From assembly GCA_005116775.1 (NCBI GenBank), contig SWDN01000011.1, positions 1-63,762 of the forward strand: a stretch of 63,762 bases of DNA, in the 5' to 3' direction. The first letter of the stretch is position 1. Each line of letters opens with the position of its first letter. The notes beneath the pieces are model-generated. The model was not told where the DNA came from. It made no database searches and saw nothing but the letters and a program-made list of their open reading frames with translations. The position numbers and the translations under genes were made by a program. Positions 7,818 through 16,508 of the stretch are shown here, piece by piece. The DNA is from Nitrospira sp. GTDB lineage: Bacteria > Nitrospirota > Nitrospiria > Nitrospirales > Nitrospiraceae.

Positions 7818-8287
7818 AACGGTTTCATATCCATATTGGAGTTGAACGGCTCGATGAATCTATCCGCTTTTACAGCGCCCTGTTCGGCGCAGAGCCGGTG
7901 AAAAAGAAATCGGACTATGCCAAATGGTTGCTGGAAGACCCTCGCGTGAATTTCGCGATATCCACACGCGCCTCGAAACGTGGCATCGATCACTTGGGCA
8001 TCCAAGTCGATGAAGAAAGCGAACTCCACGAGTTGCGCGAACGTCTCAAGACGGGAGACATGGCCGTGGTCGAAGAAGGTGAAACGGTCTGCTGTTATGC
8101 CCGATCGGATAAATCCTGGATACAAGACCCCGCCGGCATCCCCTGGGAAGCGTACCGAACCATGGAAGACGCCCAGCTATTTTCCGGCCAGCCCGATCAG
8201 GCCGAACATGCCTGCTGCACACCAGACACAATGAACACGCCCGATTGCTGCGCGCCGTCTAAAAACACCACGGGGTGCTGCGACTGA
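7814..8287 (+). CDS. arsI: ArsI/CadI-type VOC metalloenzyme
   Basis: A 157-residue vicinal-oxygen-chelate protein matching ArsI, the Fe(II) C-As lyase that demethylates trivalent organoarsenicals, and the related CadI proteins. Metal ligands are visible at His5 (or His7), His60 in GIDHLGIQV and Glu112 in IPWEAYRT. The vicinal pair Cys93-Cys94 (TVCCYAR), which binds the trivalent arsenical in ArsI, is present. The C-terminal tail is Cys-rich (HACCTPD, PDCCAPS, TGCCD), adding three further Cys pairs that may trap metalloid. It overlaps arsR by 4 bp (ATGA) and arsC by 1 bp, so one transcript is likely. Substrate preference between organoarsenical and cadmium or arsenite binding cannot be settled from sequence. 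Confidence 0.85.
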   Translation: MKRFHIHIGVERLDESIRFYSALFGAEPVKKKSDYAKWLLEDPRVNFAISTRASKRGIDHLGIQVDEESELHELRERLKTGDMAVVEEGETVCCYARSDKSWIQDPAGIPWEAYRTMEDAQLFSGQPDQAEHACCTPDTMNTPDCCAPSKNTTGCCD

Positions 8288-8769
8288 TGCAATCTGATAC
8301 ACAGAAAATATTGATTCTGTGCACGGGCAATTCCTGCCGCTCTGTGATGGCTGAGGCGCTGATCAACGATCTCGGCCATGGCCGGTATCGGGCCTGGAGC
8401 GCCGGGAGTGTTCCAGTGGGCTCTGTTCACCCAAAATCTATCGAGACATTACAACGGCATGGCATTCATCCCGGTCAGCCGCGCAGCAAGTCATGGAATG
8501 AGTTGGTCGAAAGGTCGTTCGATCTGGTGATCACGGTCTGCGATCAGGCTGCGAGCGAATCCTGTCCGTTATTCCCCGGCAATCCCAAGACGCTGCATTG
8601 GAGCACGCCTGACCCGGCCAAACTCACTGGATCAGAAGCCGAAATAGACGCGGCGTTCGATCAGGCTTTTTGTATGCTCAAGAAGCACATCGAGGATGAA
8701 CTACTCTCACCCGCCTTCTTGGAAGGTTCAGATGAACACATCGGCTTTTCGCTCGACTCCAGGCCCTAA
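8287..8769 (+). CDS. arsC: Arsenate reductase, LMW-phosphatase type
   Basis: A 160-residue cytoplasmic arsenate reductase of the thioredoxin-coupled type. The P-loop CTGNSCR (C-x5-R) begins at Cys12 with Arg18 closing the loop, and the second pair Cys85 and Cys93 in CDQAASESCPLFPG corresponds to the redox pair that forms the intramolecular disulfide in the pI258-type enzyme. HWSTPDPAKLTGS near 104-116 holds the catalytic Asp. ATG 8287 overlaps the arsI stop (TGATG) and is preferred over an upstream in-frame GTG at 8275. It would reduce arsenate to arsenite; no arsenite efflux gene lies in this window. Confidence 0.9.
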   Translation: MQSDTQKILILCTGNSCRSVMAEALINDLGHGRYRAWSAGSVPVGSVHPKSIETLQRHGIHPGQPRSKSWNELVERSFDLVITVCDQAASESCPLFPGNPKTLHWSTPDPAKLTGSEAEIDAAFDQAFCMLKKHIEDELLSPAFLEGSDEHIGFSLDSRP

Positions 8770-9156
8770 CTACTTGGTCTTCTGTAAAGCTTGATCGGGA
8801 TCTTTCGTGGGAGAACCGGCGGCACGGGGCTCTGTGATGTGCAACCCGATGTCTTGCAGTGCTTTCCCGTACTGTCCGCAATACTCACGGGCACGCGCCG
8901 GCGCCTGCTCATATCGCTCCAAACAGGCCCGGTACGACGCCAGAAGTAAGGTGGCCTCGCTGTAAACGGCAGTCGCCGCTTCGTCTTGTCGAAACTGTTG
9001 GCATTGAATCGCCGCTTCTCGATCGAGCAGCGTCTCGCCCGGCATTTTCCCGCACGTCACGTCGATATACTTCTGCGGCCGCACACAGCCGAACGCCACA
9101 AACAACAGCACACACGACACCATGACACCGAACATTTTCATCATGGAGACTGCCAA
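8770..9156 (-). CDS. Hypothetical lipoprotein, probable TTG start
   Basis: A 128-residue lipoprotein with lipobox FVAFGC. The mature part is helical and Cys-rich (DVTCGKMPGE, AAIQCQQFR, YRACLERYE, REYCGQYGK), with four Cys that could pair in the periplasm. The TTG at 9156 is preceded by AAGGAG at ideal 6-nt spacing; ATGs at 9144/9141 (slightly shorter) or 9180 are alternatives. Its stop abuts the arsC stop with no spacer (convergent). A PHO-box-like repeat about 150 bp upstream points toward it. No family recognised. Confidence 0.65.
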   Translation of the reverse strand: MAVSMMKMFGVMVSCVLLFVAFGCVRPQKYIDVTCGKMPGETLLDREAAIQCQQFRQDEAATAVYSEATLLLASYRACLERYEQAPARAREYCGQYGKALQDIGLHITEPRAAGSPTKDPDQALQKTK

Positions 9157-9503
9157 TCGAATCTCCTTACCCGACATCATTCATGACGGCTCGTCTCGCC
9201 TAGCGGAACGTAGAACTTCGCACCTCGCCTGTCGCGCTTTTCCCGCCAGTCTTGCCCATCACACGTCAGTCTGACCCTGCGCCATTACACCCGGCACAAC
9301 AGCATGTTACAAGTTTGTTAACTTCTTCCTGGAAACAGGCTGCCACGACAGAACGCCCTCCCTCTTCGCGTCATTCACAAGTCGATTCAACTTCTTTCCC
9401 GTTTCCATGCAGACACACAGCACACGTTACACAAATTTGATCTGCCGCTGATCCTCTGGTGCCTTGAGCGTAGTAGAAGTACACCCACAGGGAGGTGACA
9501 CCG
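9157..9503. other. Divergent intergenic region
   Basis: A 347-bp region between a minus-strand lipoprotein and a plus-strand DksA-like gene. Apart from the PHO-box-like repeat at 9305-9322 I see no gene. A 62-codon frame at 9252-9440 has no ribosome binding site and no motif. Confidence 0.5.
9305..9322 (-). promoter_or_regulatory. PHO-box-like direct repeat
   Basis: On the minus strand this reads GTTAACAAACTTGTAACA: TAAC half-sites 11 bp apart, oriented toward the lipoprotein gene 8770-9156. The AAACTTG core resembles the flank of the boxes at 35168 and 43661. Confidence 0.45.
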
Positions 9504-9926
9504 ATGCCAAACGTAAGCTCATCGAACCATATCCCGAGAAGTGTTCCGTCAAAATACTCGAACGTCCACATGCGGAAAAGCGCCAATTACGCGGACCTTC
9601 AGAACGAACTGAATAGGCTTCGAGCGGCGCTCTCACACGAAACGACGATGTCCCATCTGATCGCCACAGAACCAGAGATCTTTCCCGATCCTGTCGACCA
9701 AGCCGCCGCCGAGCACGATCTCGATGTCGCCCTGTCCGTGAAGTTGCTTGCCATCAAAAAACTTCGCCGGATCGAACAAGCGCTGACATCCCTCCACGCG
9801 CGGTCGTATGGAATCTGTTCCCATTGCGGCCACATGATCCCCTCCGCAAGGCTTCGAGTGCAGCCTGATTCGCTCTACTGCGTCCCCTGTCTCACCGTCA
9901 TCGAGCAAAACGCAAACAGAAATTAA
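9504..9926 (+). CDS. DksA/TraR-family zinc-finger protein
   Basis: A 140-residue DksA/TraR-type protein. A coiled-coil-like helical region (NYADLQNELNRLRAALSHET and LDVALSVKLLAIKKLRRIEQALTSL, about residues 25-95) precedes a C4 zinc finger, CSHCGHMI ... CVPC, near the C-terminus. ATG 9504 has a GGGAGG ribosome binding site. Family members bind RNA polymerase through the secondary channel and alter promoter responses with ppGpp; several small ones have other roles. The residues just before the zinc finger (HARSYGICSHCG) fit the YGxCxxCG family signature. Confidence 0.85.
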   Translation: MPNVSSSNHIPRSVPSKYSNVHMRKSANYADLQNELNRLRAALSHETTMSHLIATEPEIFPDPVDQAAAEHDLDVALSVKLLAIKKLRRIEQALTSLHARSYGICSHCGHMIPSARLRVQPDSLYCVPCLTVIEQNANRN

Positions 9927-10160
9927 TTCGATGCCGTACACCTCTCCAGCCATATCCGCCCAACGGAGCTCAGGTGCGCCCCCCTCGCGCACCTGCCTCC
10001 CCGCGCTTGTCCCTTCTTGCCAGGAGAAGGGAGAAGCCACGGGCGCGACTTTCTTATCCTCCAGTATGTATATCCGCATCGCGCAGACGGTTTCCGATGT
10101 AACCAGAAAAGACGATAGCGGCAGGTCTTCACAACTCACAACCAGTAACAAGGAGCGACT

Positions 10161-10376
10161 ATGCAATGCACCCGCTGTGCCGGTTTGAGAGTGCCCGAAG
10201 TCATCTATGAGGGAGGGAGCAGAGTCCTAGCCCTGCGATGTGTGCACTGCGGAGATGTCATCGACCGCGTGATCGCATTCAACCGCCAGCGACGCCGTCA
10301 TCCAAAACCAAGCCGAGGCCGAACGCCCATCTACGGAAGCGACCGGTGGAAGAAGCCTCGCCCCGCGATAGCCTAG
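10161..10376 (+). CDS. Small zinc-ribbon protein
   Basis: A 71-residue protein with two Cys pairs, CTRC at residues 3-6 and CVHC at about 27-30, forming a rubredoxin-like zinc ribbon, followed by a strongly basic tail (RQRRRHPKPSRGRTP). AAGGAG lies just before ATG 10161. Role unknown; the basic tail suggests nucleic-acid contact. A nonamer-array element begins 14 bp after its stop. Confidence 0.75.
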   Translation: MQCTRCAGLRVPEVIYEGGSRVLALRCVHCGDVIDRVIAFNRQRRRHPKPSRGRTPIYGSDRWKKPRPAIA

Positions 10377-10390
10377 TACTCACAAAAGTT

Positions 10391-10475
10391 GTTTGGCTGA
10401 TTAGGTTGATTTGGTTCATCTGGCTCGATTCGTTCAACCAAATAACCAGACAGACCAAACGAACCAAATGAACAA
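10391..10475. repeat. Nonamer-array inverted element 1
   Basis: Nine consecutive 9-nt units, from GTTTGGCTG and ATTAGGTTG through GATTCGTTC in the middle to ACCAAACGA and ACCAAATGA. The first half is TTTGG-type and the second its complement. The element fills the gap between the convergent genes ending at 10376 (+) and 10477 (-), so it may act as a two-way terminator. Confidence 0.8.
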
Positions 10476-10476
10476 G

Positions 10477-10818
10477 TTAGGCTGGAGGACTCACGCACAT
10501 TTGGTGGGTTGTATAGGCGGCTCGAATGTGTTCCTTCTCGCTTTCCGATCCTCGCACCTGCAACCACAACGGTCCTTCGTTTGATTCCGCGACGAGTGTG
10601 AACGTCAGTTTCGGAGAGTGCTGCCCCTCGAACACGATGTAATCGGCGATGCGCCGAATGAGCAGTTCCGAGCGGCGTAATTTGAAGGCATACCCCTCCT
10701 CGATCTCTTGAATATCCGCGACATATTTGAACAGGCTCGTCACGAGCATCTCCCGACGAAGCGCAAGCGCCGGGTCGGGGAACTGTGTCACGAGGGACTG
10801 ATGAAATGAGCTGTACAT
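10477..10818 (-). CDS. Hypothetical protein
   Basis: A conserved-looking soluble protein of 113 residues from ATG 10818 (MYSSFHQSLVTQFPDPALALRR); the frame stays open to an ATG at 10866, but that part encodes only an Arg-rich stretch from a GC palindrome. Charged segments such as IQEIEEGYAFKLRRSELLIRRIADYIVFEGQHSPKLTFTLVAE suggest an alpha/beta fold. No family recognised. It lies downstream of the PhoX-like gene on the same strand, separated by a GC-rich hairpin, and its stop abuts nonamer element 1. Confidence 0.6.
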   Translation of the reverse strand: MYSSFHQSLVTQFPDPALALRREMLVTSLFKYVADIQEIEEGYAFKLRRSELLIRRIADYIVFEGQHSPKLTFTLVAESNEGPLWLQVRGSESEKEHIRAAYTTHQMCVSPPA

Positions 10819-10830
10819 CACCGATCTCTT

Positions 10831-10861
10831 GCGCGCGCGCCGATCATTCCGGCGCGCGCGC
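10831..10861 (-). terminator. GC hairpin between PhoX-like gene and next ORF
   Basis: A 12-bp perfect stem of alternating GC (10831-10842 with 10850-10861) with a 7-nt loop. No T-tract follows on the minus strand. It could end transcription of the PhoX-like gene or control the downstream ORF, whose ATG at 10818 lies only 12 nt past the stem. Confidence 0.35.
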
Positions 10862-10900
10862 GCCATTTGACTGTGCAGAAAGCGCGTAACTTACCGCGCC

Positions 10901-12430
10901 TCAGTGCTGAAACCGGAACGGAATCCTGAATCCGGTGATCTTGATGATGTCGTCGGTCGCGTAGTCATCCACCTTCGGCATATTGGTATCGTTGCTGTGC
11001 TGAATCGACAGATAAGCTGTTTTGCCGTCTGCCGTAAACTTGAAGCCGGTCGGCTCAGCAGAAGCATCCTTCACTGAAAGGATCTTCACGCAGCCATCGG
11101 TCTTGATGTCGCGATCCACGCCATCCGGTAGGCAGGCGAAGATGTCCCCGTTCGGGTTATCCTCGATCACATAGTGGTTGCCGGTCTTCGGTTGAAATGC
11201 GAAGTTATCCGGCGCGTTGAAATCAGCATCGCCCTCGACAAACCGGTTTACCGTCACGGTCCGCTGGCTGGTCGCCTGGTCCGGAGCCGAGTCCACACCG
11301 CAGATGACCTCGCCGTAGTTTTTCCCACCGGCGTTGCCAGTGTTCGTCCAACAGAATCGTACGCCGGGCCCTTCGAATTCCTCGTCGATCTCCAGATCCT
11401 CCGGCCGGTAGTAGCCGGTCGCGCCTGCGGTGTTGGCGTCAATGCGCGCATTGGCGGTGCTGACGCTGATCCAGGCCCCGTTGCCGATCTCACAGCCCTG
11501 TCCGAACTGCTGGTTGCCAGACTGGCAAGAGACCTGTAGGGCCCATACATTCCCCGCGGCAAACGGCGATTCGCTCAGCATCGTGATCGGAGTCGTTGCG
11601 GTTCTGACGTTCACGGGAATGAACTTGAACATCGCGCCGCCATCGGCATTGGCCGTACCGGTTCCAGGCCTTAGCTCATCCCCGGCGTACAACACGCCGC
11701 TTGGGAGAATACCGATGCCTTCCCAGGCCATTGTCGGAAGCGCGGGCCGCTTGATCACTTTCGTGGCTGTCACCCCGGTCTCATCAATGATTGTCCCCGC
11801 CGTGCGATTCGTGATCGTATGGTTGATGACATTCAAGGGATCGATGATCTCATAGGCTCCGCCGTCGGATGCCTCTTCAGTGAACAAGATCGTGCCCCAA
11901 GGTGTACGCCTGATGCCGTCGCAGGAATCTGTCCCGCGCACGAGTGTGTCGACCGATCCAGTGCTCAGGCGAATACGCTGCACTCCCGGATTGAGTTTAT
12001 TGACCCCTGCCCCTGGAAGGGGAACTCCCAGGTCCTCCCGGTCTCCCTCGATACAGAAAACCAGGTGTGTCGGGTTCTCGTCGGACGGCCAGAAGGCGAA
12101 CATGTCCGCCGCGTTCCCGGCAGTGCGTGTCACGTATTCGGCCTTCAGACCGTCTGCAAGGAGCACTTGAGTGGACGCGTTCTGAGCCACGGTCCGATAC
12201 GGCCCCGAGGTCGGGGCTGCCGACTCTTTCAGCGGCTTGCCGACTCCGAACCACACTTGCGAGGACCGTTCCAATCCACGCTGGACAAGCGCCCCAAAAT
12301 CCAGCCCATCAAACCCATCGAATTCATTCGCCTGGGCAGATACCGCAGGCGCCGCCATGATGGAGGCAGCCAGACCGACCTTCGCCGCCGACAGCCCCCA
12401 CTTCATCATTCGCTTTTTGAATTTTGCCAT
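10901..12430 (-). CDS. PhoX-family (DUF839) secreted phosphatase-like protein
   Basis: About 509 residues after the preferred start. AAGGAG sits just before twin ATGs at 12433 and 12430; the frame is open to 12688 but without a credible start there. A signal peptide (KRMMKWGLSAAKVGLAASIM then ending VSAQA) is followed by a DUF839/PhoX-like propeller with GILPSGVLYAGDELRPGTG, YRPEDLEID and PDNFAFQPKTGNHYVIEDN. PhoX enzymes are Ca/Fe alkaline phosphatases induced by phosphate starvation, which fits the nearby phosphate genes. Some DUF839 proteins have unknown roles, and I cannot confirm every active-site ligand. Acidic repeats (FDGFDGLDFGAL) follow the signal. Confidence 0.75.
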   Translation of the reverse strand: MAKFKKRMMKWGLSAAKVGLAASIMAAPAVSAQANEFDGFDGLDFGALVQRGLERSSQVWFGVGKPLKESAAPTSGPYRTVAQNASTQVLLADGLKAEYVTRTAGNAADMFAFWPSDENPTHLVFCIEGDREDLGVPLPGAGVNKLNPGVQRIRLSTGSVDTLVRGTDSCDGIRRTPWGTILFTEEASDGGAYEIIDPLNVINHTITNRTAGTIIDETGVTATKVIKRPALPTMAWEGIGILPSGVLYAGDELRPGTGTANADGGAMFKFIPVNVRTATTPITMLSESPFAAGNVWALQVSCQSGNQQFGQGCEIGNGAWISVSTANARIDANTAGATGYYRPEDLEIDEEFEGPGVRFCWTNTGNAGGKNYGEVICGVDSAPDQATSQRTVTVNRFVEGDADFNAPDNFAFQPKTGNHYVIEDNPNGDIFACLPDGVDRDIKTDGCVKILSVKDASAEPTGFKFTADGKTAYLSIQHSNDTNMPKVDDYATDDIIKITGFRIPFRFQH

Positions 12431-12860
12431 CATCGACTCCTTCTCACATTTCCTCACTGCGCCGGACGAGACCAGCAACAGCGAGCGTGCCGCGATCCGT
12501 AGCGGCACACGAGGTTGATCGGCTACTTTTGGCCCATATCGTGCGGTCATTGGCGTTCCCTCCTTGCGCGCATGCGCGCAGCGCAGCGGACGGTCGCTCG
12601 CGGACAGAGGAAGAACCGAATGTATCGCGGGAACGGTCCTGAAGAAGCTGCAGTCTTCTTCTCCCCAACCCGCTGTCGGCATCCACACACGAGGGACTGT
12701 CTCAGGAGTCTGTTACGATTCGATCTGTCTATTCTCAATAACTCGTAACAGCGGCGTTAAGAGATGAATGCGCTCGGATAGCGCGCGCATCGAAAGAAGA
12801 TTTGCATCGACTCGGAGAAAAAGCGCAGGATTGACTCAATCGTGCGGTGGAGATTCGCCG
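12431..12860. other. Divergent intergenic region
   Basis: A 430-bp gap between the PhoX-like gene (-) and a lipoprotein gene (+). Short frames on both strands here lack ribosome binding sites. A weak PHO-box-like repeat, GTAAC at 12745 and GTTAA at 12756 (11 bp apart), lies in the middle. Confidence 0.4.
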
Positions 12861-13283
12861 ATGAGACAGGTATGCGCTCGCGCGCTCGGTTCCTCGTATA
12901 CATATTCGTTGCCGTTGATGGCAGCGACAATCGGGCTTCTCGCCGCTTGCGCCTCGGCCCCCGTTCATGAAGATTGGATTCGTATCGGAGTGACCACGAA
13001 GGACCAGGTGATCGCACGATACGGACAACCTGATTTGGTTATCGCGTCTCCCGAAGGAAACATCGACGTCTACCGACCGACCGCTTCCAGATCGTCCGTC
13101 CCGCGCATCGAAATTCCCACCGCCCAGGCAGGTCCATTCGGATCAGCCACCACACGTATGCAGCTGATCGACCCGGGTCTAGGCGCAAAAGATCTGAACG
13201 ATACGGTAAAAGAACGATTGCGGAAGGAAATTCGTATCCGCTACGACAACCGGGGCGTTGTACAGGAGCTGTCTTCACCCTAA
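12861..13283 (+). CDS. BamE-like lipoprotein, paralogue of 16509
   Basis: A 140-residue lipoprotein: signal peptide, lipobox LAACA, then EDWIRIGVTTKDQVIARYGQPDLV, the SmpA/OmlA/BamE pattern of a helix followed by GQPD. The rest (VPRIEIPTAQAGPFGSAT, LIDPGLGAKDLN, IRIRYDNRGVVQEL) matches the product at 16509-16922 closely and defines a paralogue pair. GGAG lies 8 nt before ATG 12861. Probable outer-membrane or periplasmic location; function unknown. Confidence 0.75.
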   Translation: MRQVCARALGSSYTYSLPLMAATIGLLAACASAPVHEDWIRIGVTTKDQVIARYGQPDLVIASPEGNIDVYRPTASRSSVPRIEIPTAQAGPFGSATTRMQLIDPGLGAKDLNDTVKERLRKEIRIRYDNRGVVQELSSP

Positions 13284-13418
13284 CCGTCCGACCTGCCCCC
13301 GGTGTTCTGTCAGGATCAGATGTATTCTCATTGCCTGTAGATCGAAGCGGGCGCTGCCCTTGACTCTCTCTCCCCGCACTGGTGTTAAGATAACTCCTCA
13401 CGGTAGACGAGGACTTCG

Positions 13419-14537
13419 ATGAATGCTTCTTCTTTGACTTCACTGACGATCAACAAGGGCACCTGTTATGCGGTGTTTGCGTACGATATCGGGTGGTCGA
13501 TCGATTTGGAGGACGTCAACCGCCGGATCACAGCCGACAGGGAACGCAGCCGTCTCCGGCATAAGACGAGAGCGCCGCAATATTTCGAATACCGGCCGGC
13601 GCCGTTACGCCTCATGCAAGAAGGAGGAAGCCTTGCGGTCGGTCAATATCAATCCAGCCCTACGGTCGAAGTGATGGTGTATGACTTCGGCGCCGTGACC
13701 ATCACCTACCGGTTTACATTGGATGGCCCCTTCGAGGGTCTACTCGAACTGAGCGAGTCGCTCTACGAGAACAAGCCCTTGCTGACGGAATCGCGCAAAC
13801 GGGTCGAGCAGCTTGTGCAGGCGATTTATCCGTCGATAGAACGGCCTAAGATCGCCAAAGAGGTGGAGGATTACATTGTCTTTTCGATTGAGTCCTATGC
13901 ACCTGAGCAATCGCTCCCGCTCTGGGCAAGCCGGAAGACAGAACTGGCGCAGGTGCTTCGCGGTGAACGGACGCCGCTCGCAGAACAGGAAATTCAAGAT
14001 GCCACGTCCTGCCGCATTTCGTACGGAATCGGAGACGCCGCGCTCATCGACTGGCACTCGGCCGTGATCTTTGGAAAAGAAATGGACGACGTGCGAGCCG
14101 TGTTGGAATTCGCCAATGTGGAGCTCTTGGAGATGCGGATGCTCGACGAACAGCTCGATACGGCCCTTGACCAGGGCTACGCCGCGCTCGCTCGTAGACC
14201 GCGTCTGCTGCCCCTCCCCGGCTCGCACGACAAGGACACTACGCATATTGCGCAGCTGCAAGTCGACGGCGCGCTTCTCTTCGAGCGGGTGACGAACACC
14301 TTGAAGCTGTTAGGCGACCAGTACCTGGCGCGCGTCTATCGCCTTACTTCCCAACGTTTCCACCTGGAAGCCTGGGATGCGAGCATTCTGCGCAAGCTGG
14401 AGACATTGGAAAGCATCTACGGGAAGATGTCGGATCGCGCGACCACCCGACGCATGGAAGTGCTGGAATGGATCATCATCGTTCTGATCGCCATCTCCAT
14501 CGCGGTATCGTTCTTCCCGGGCGCCAGCGGTCATTAA
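13419..14537 (+). CDS. RMD1/DUF155-type membrane-anchored protein
   Basis: A 372-residue protein with a soluble N-terminal region and a single C-terminal transmembrane helix (LEWIIIVLIAISIAVSFF, about 350-367). Features typical of the RMD1/YagE (DUF155) family include VMVYDFGAVTITYRF, EVEDYIVFSIESY, LLEMRMLDEQLDTAL and the final LEWIIIVLIAI helix. Mitochondrial members act in organelle organisation; bacterial roles are unknown. GAGGA precedes the ATG. It is monocistronic and convergent with the gene at 14734. Confidence 0.7.
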   Translation: MNASSLTSLTINKGTCYAVFAYDIGWSIDLEDVNRRITADRERSRLRHKTRAPQYFEYRPAPLRLMQEGGSLAVGQYQSSPTVEVMVYDFGAVTITYRFTLDGPFEGLLELSESLYENKPLLTESRKRVEQLVQAIYPSIERPKIAKEVEDYIVFSIESYAPEQSLPLWASRKTELAQVLRGERTPLAEQEIQDATSCRISYGIGDAALIDWHSAVIFGKEMDDVRAVLEFANVELLEMRMLDEQLDTALDQGYAALARRPRLLPLPGSHDKDTTHIAQLQVDGALLFERVTNTLKLLGDQYLARVYRLTSQRFHLEAWDASILRKLETLESIYGKMSDRATTRRMEVLEWIIIVLIAISIAVSFFPGASGH

Positions 14538-14733
14538 TCCAACTTTCCAGAATCATCCTCCGTCGCCCTTGCCCTGCGCTCCTCAGTCAGCCGGTAGCGA
14601 TGGACAGGACGTCCCCAGTGGGAACCCTCGGCGAGGACGCCCTATCTTCTCGCGGCTAAGCCGTCTCTCGCTTCCAGATCAAACCTGTCACCCAGATGCG
14701 AGGGAGCGAGGCCGAGTTGTATTTTTTGTTTTT

Positions 14734-15681
14734 TTACAACGAGGCAGCGGATACCAAGACGGGAGAGGACACCTGGCCGTATCGAGGGGTCTCTGTATAT
14801 GCGTCATTCAGCCCGGACGGTTCCCGCCTCAATTCATTTCCGCTTCTCGTCCGATAGACCAGTTCATCTGTCTGGAAATCGTATTCTGGAATGTCCTGAT
14901 TCTCCCAGCGCTTGGTGAAGTACTGATAGAAGAGCGTATAGAGCCCGTGATGGTCCGGGTTGTGCTGGAAGACATATTCGGGCATCCAACGTACGTCTAG
15001 TCCCGTGTGATAGTGCTGAAGCCACAAATAGTCGCCGAGGATCACCATTCTGAGGTGGGGACGGTCGGAGTAGAGCTTCAACCGGATGACCTTGCCGCTG
15101 ACGCGAAAGCGTTTGATCAAGGCAATGGTGTCTTGTAACTCCTGCCGAAACCGGTCCGGGGAGATGTCGGGATGCGAGAGAGACTGAGCCCGCCGCGCCG
15201 CTTCTTCCGAAAATGGGTTCAAGAGAATGAGCTTCGCTTCGAGACACGTCTCAAGTAAGGCGTGCAACTCAGCCTTGTCGTCCACAACCGTCCCATGGCC
15301 GGTCACCCCTATAGCCAGAACGGTTCGACCCAAACTCTGCCGTTGCTTGAGTTCACGAATTCTTTTGCCGGCGCCCGGATCGTGCAACGGGAAAAACGAG
15401 ACGAGCCCCGCTCCCCTGGCCAGAACGGCCTGGCGGCGGTCCTTGAAGGCTCGCCACAGGTAATTGGAAATCACGATGAGAAAAAGCGCGACGCCGACCT
15501 CAATGGTCAGCAGCAAGATCTTTTCATGTTCGACATGCGACCAGAAAGCTAAGAACTGCCGGGCAATGCTCGGTAGCGACCAGGCGATTCCGGCGCTGAG
15601 CCCGATGACCACGGCATGAAACGCGAGCGCGCTGACTTCAGTCGCAAACTCTTGCAGTTGAGACAACTTTCCTTTGTACAT
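14734..15681 (-). CDS. Hypothetical membrane protein with soluble C-terminal domain
   Basis: A 315-residue protein with two N-terminal transmembrane segments (about 20-45 and 55-76) and a 240-residue cytoplasmic-type domain. Visible blocks are ILLNPFSEEAARRAQSL, VIRLKLYSDRPHLRMVILGDYLWLQHYHTG and FYQYFTKRWENQ, giving a Rossmann-like look similar to membrane-tethered DUF5919-type domains. I cannot name a family with confidence. AAGGAAGG gives a good ribosome binding site before ATG 15681. Confidence 0.65.
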   Translation of the reverse strand: MYKGKLSQLQEFATEVSALAFHAVVIGLSAGIAWSLPSIARQFLAFWSHVEHEKILLLTIEVGVALFLIVISNYLWRAFKDRRQAVLARGAGLVSFFPLHDPGAGKRIRELKQRQSLGRTVLAIGVTGHGTVVDDKAELHALLETCLEAKLILLNPFSEEAARRAQSLSHPDISPDRFRQELQDTIALIKRFRVSGKVIRLKLYSDRPHLRMVILGDYLWLQHYHTGLDVRWMPEYVFQHNPDHHGLYTLFYQYFTKRWENQDIPEYDFQTDELVYRTRSGNELRREPSGLNDAYTETPRYGQVSSPVLVSAASL

Positions 15682-15846
15682 GCCTTCCTTTCGATTGCTA
15701 CAGCGGGGCAGCCGACCGAACTATATTGCCGGTTACCCTCACACCCTCTTTGTGCTCGATACCTGCGCTGAGCTTCCTCAGCCTGCGTTACGAGCAGACA
15801 ACTTTCCGGCTGACACACGGTACATACTAACGATTGAGTAGGTGAG

Positions 15847-16317
15847 CTAGGCGACGTCCAGGCGCAACAGCCGATTGTGGTGGGCCTCGTAGTCTGGCAC
15901 GAGCCGCTGATACTCCTGCGGCATGAGCGAGGACGAAATGAGGAAATCGGCCGAGGCCCGGTTGCAGGCGATCGGAATGTTCCACACTACGGCGATGCGG
16001 AGCAGCGCCTTCACGTCGGGATCGTGCGGATGCGGCTCCAGCGGGTCCCAAAAGAAAATGAGGATGTCGATTTCACCTTCGCTGATCTTCGCCCCGATCT
16101 GTTGATCCCCGCCCAGCGGCCCGCTTTGCAGCCGCTCCACTGAAAGTTCCAACTCCGTTTGAAGTAACTTTCCTGTCGTCCCCGTCGCGATGAGTGTGTG
16201 CCCTGCAAGGGCCTCACGATTGAACTTGGCCCAAGCCAGGAGATCCTGTTTCTTGTTGTCATGCGCGACGATCGCCACGGTTTTCTTTTCAGCCATCGTG
16301 AAAGAATGGTCCTTCAT
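15847..16317 (-). CDS. mgsA: Methylglyoxal synthase
   Basis: A 156-residue enzyme converting dihydroxyacetone phosphate to methylglyoxal and phosphate, a bypass that relieves sugar-phosphate stress when phosphate is low. Family motifs are complete: HDNKK at 19-23, GTTG at 46-49, [12 protein letters not shown] with catalytic Asp71, [20 protein letters not shown] with Asp91 and His98, and [12 protein letters not shown]. The start at 16317 has a GAGGGAGGT ribosome binding site; an ATG at 16344 is less likely. Phosphate limitation activates this pathway in other bacteria, which is interesting beside phoU and pstS. Confidence 0.93.
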   Translation of the reverse strand: MKDHSFTMAEKKTVAIVAHDNKKQDLLAWAKFNREALAGHTLIATGTTGKLLQTELELSVERLQSGPLGGDQQIGAKISEGEIDILIFFWDPLEPHPHDPDVKALLRIAVVWNIPIACNRASADFLISSSLMPQEYQRLVPDYEAHHNRLLRLDVA

Positions 16318-16508
16318 CCGCACCTCCCTCTCACTTGCGCCCATCTATTCTGTACGATTCTCACGAAAGTATGGCAGACGACTGTTACAGGCGGGTTTCG
16401 TGATCCGAAACCCTTCAGGATCAACCCCTTCGCCGACCTTTCCCAACAGTGATCGATTGGACTGAGGGCAAACCATGGAAAGGGAGGCTGCCGGAATCCC
16501 ACCGTCCG

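Noticed and set aside
10391-10475. Nonamer arrays as CRISPR repeats
   Set aside because: Units are 9 nt with no spacers, and the second half is the complement of the first; no cas genes are present.
13740-14261. A 173-codon minus-strand frame
   Set aside because: It is antisense to the RMD1-type gene, whose product has family motifs and a C-terminal helix.
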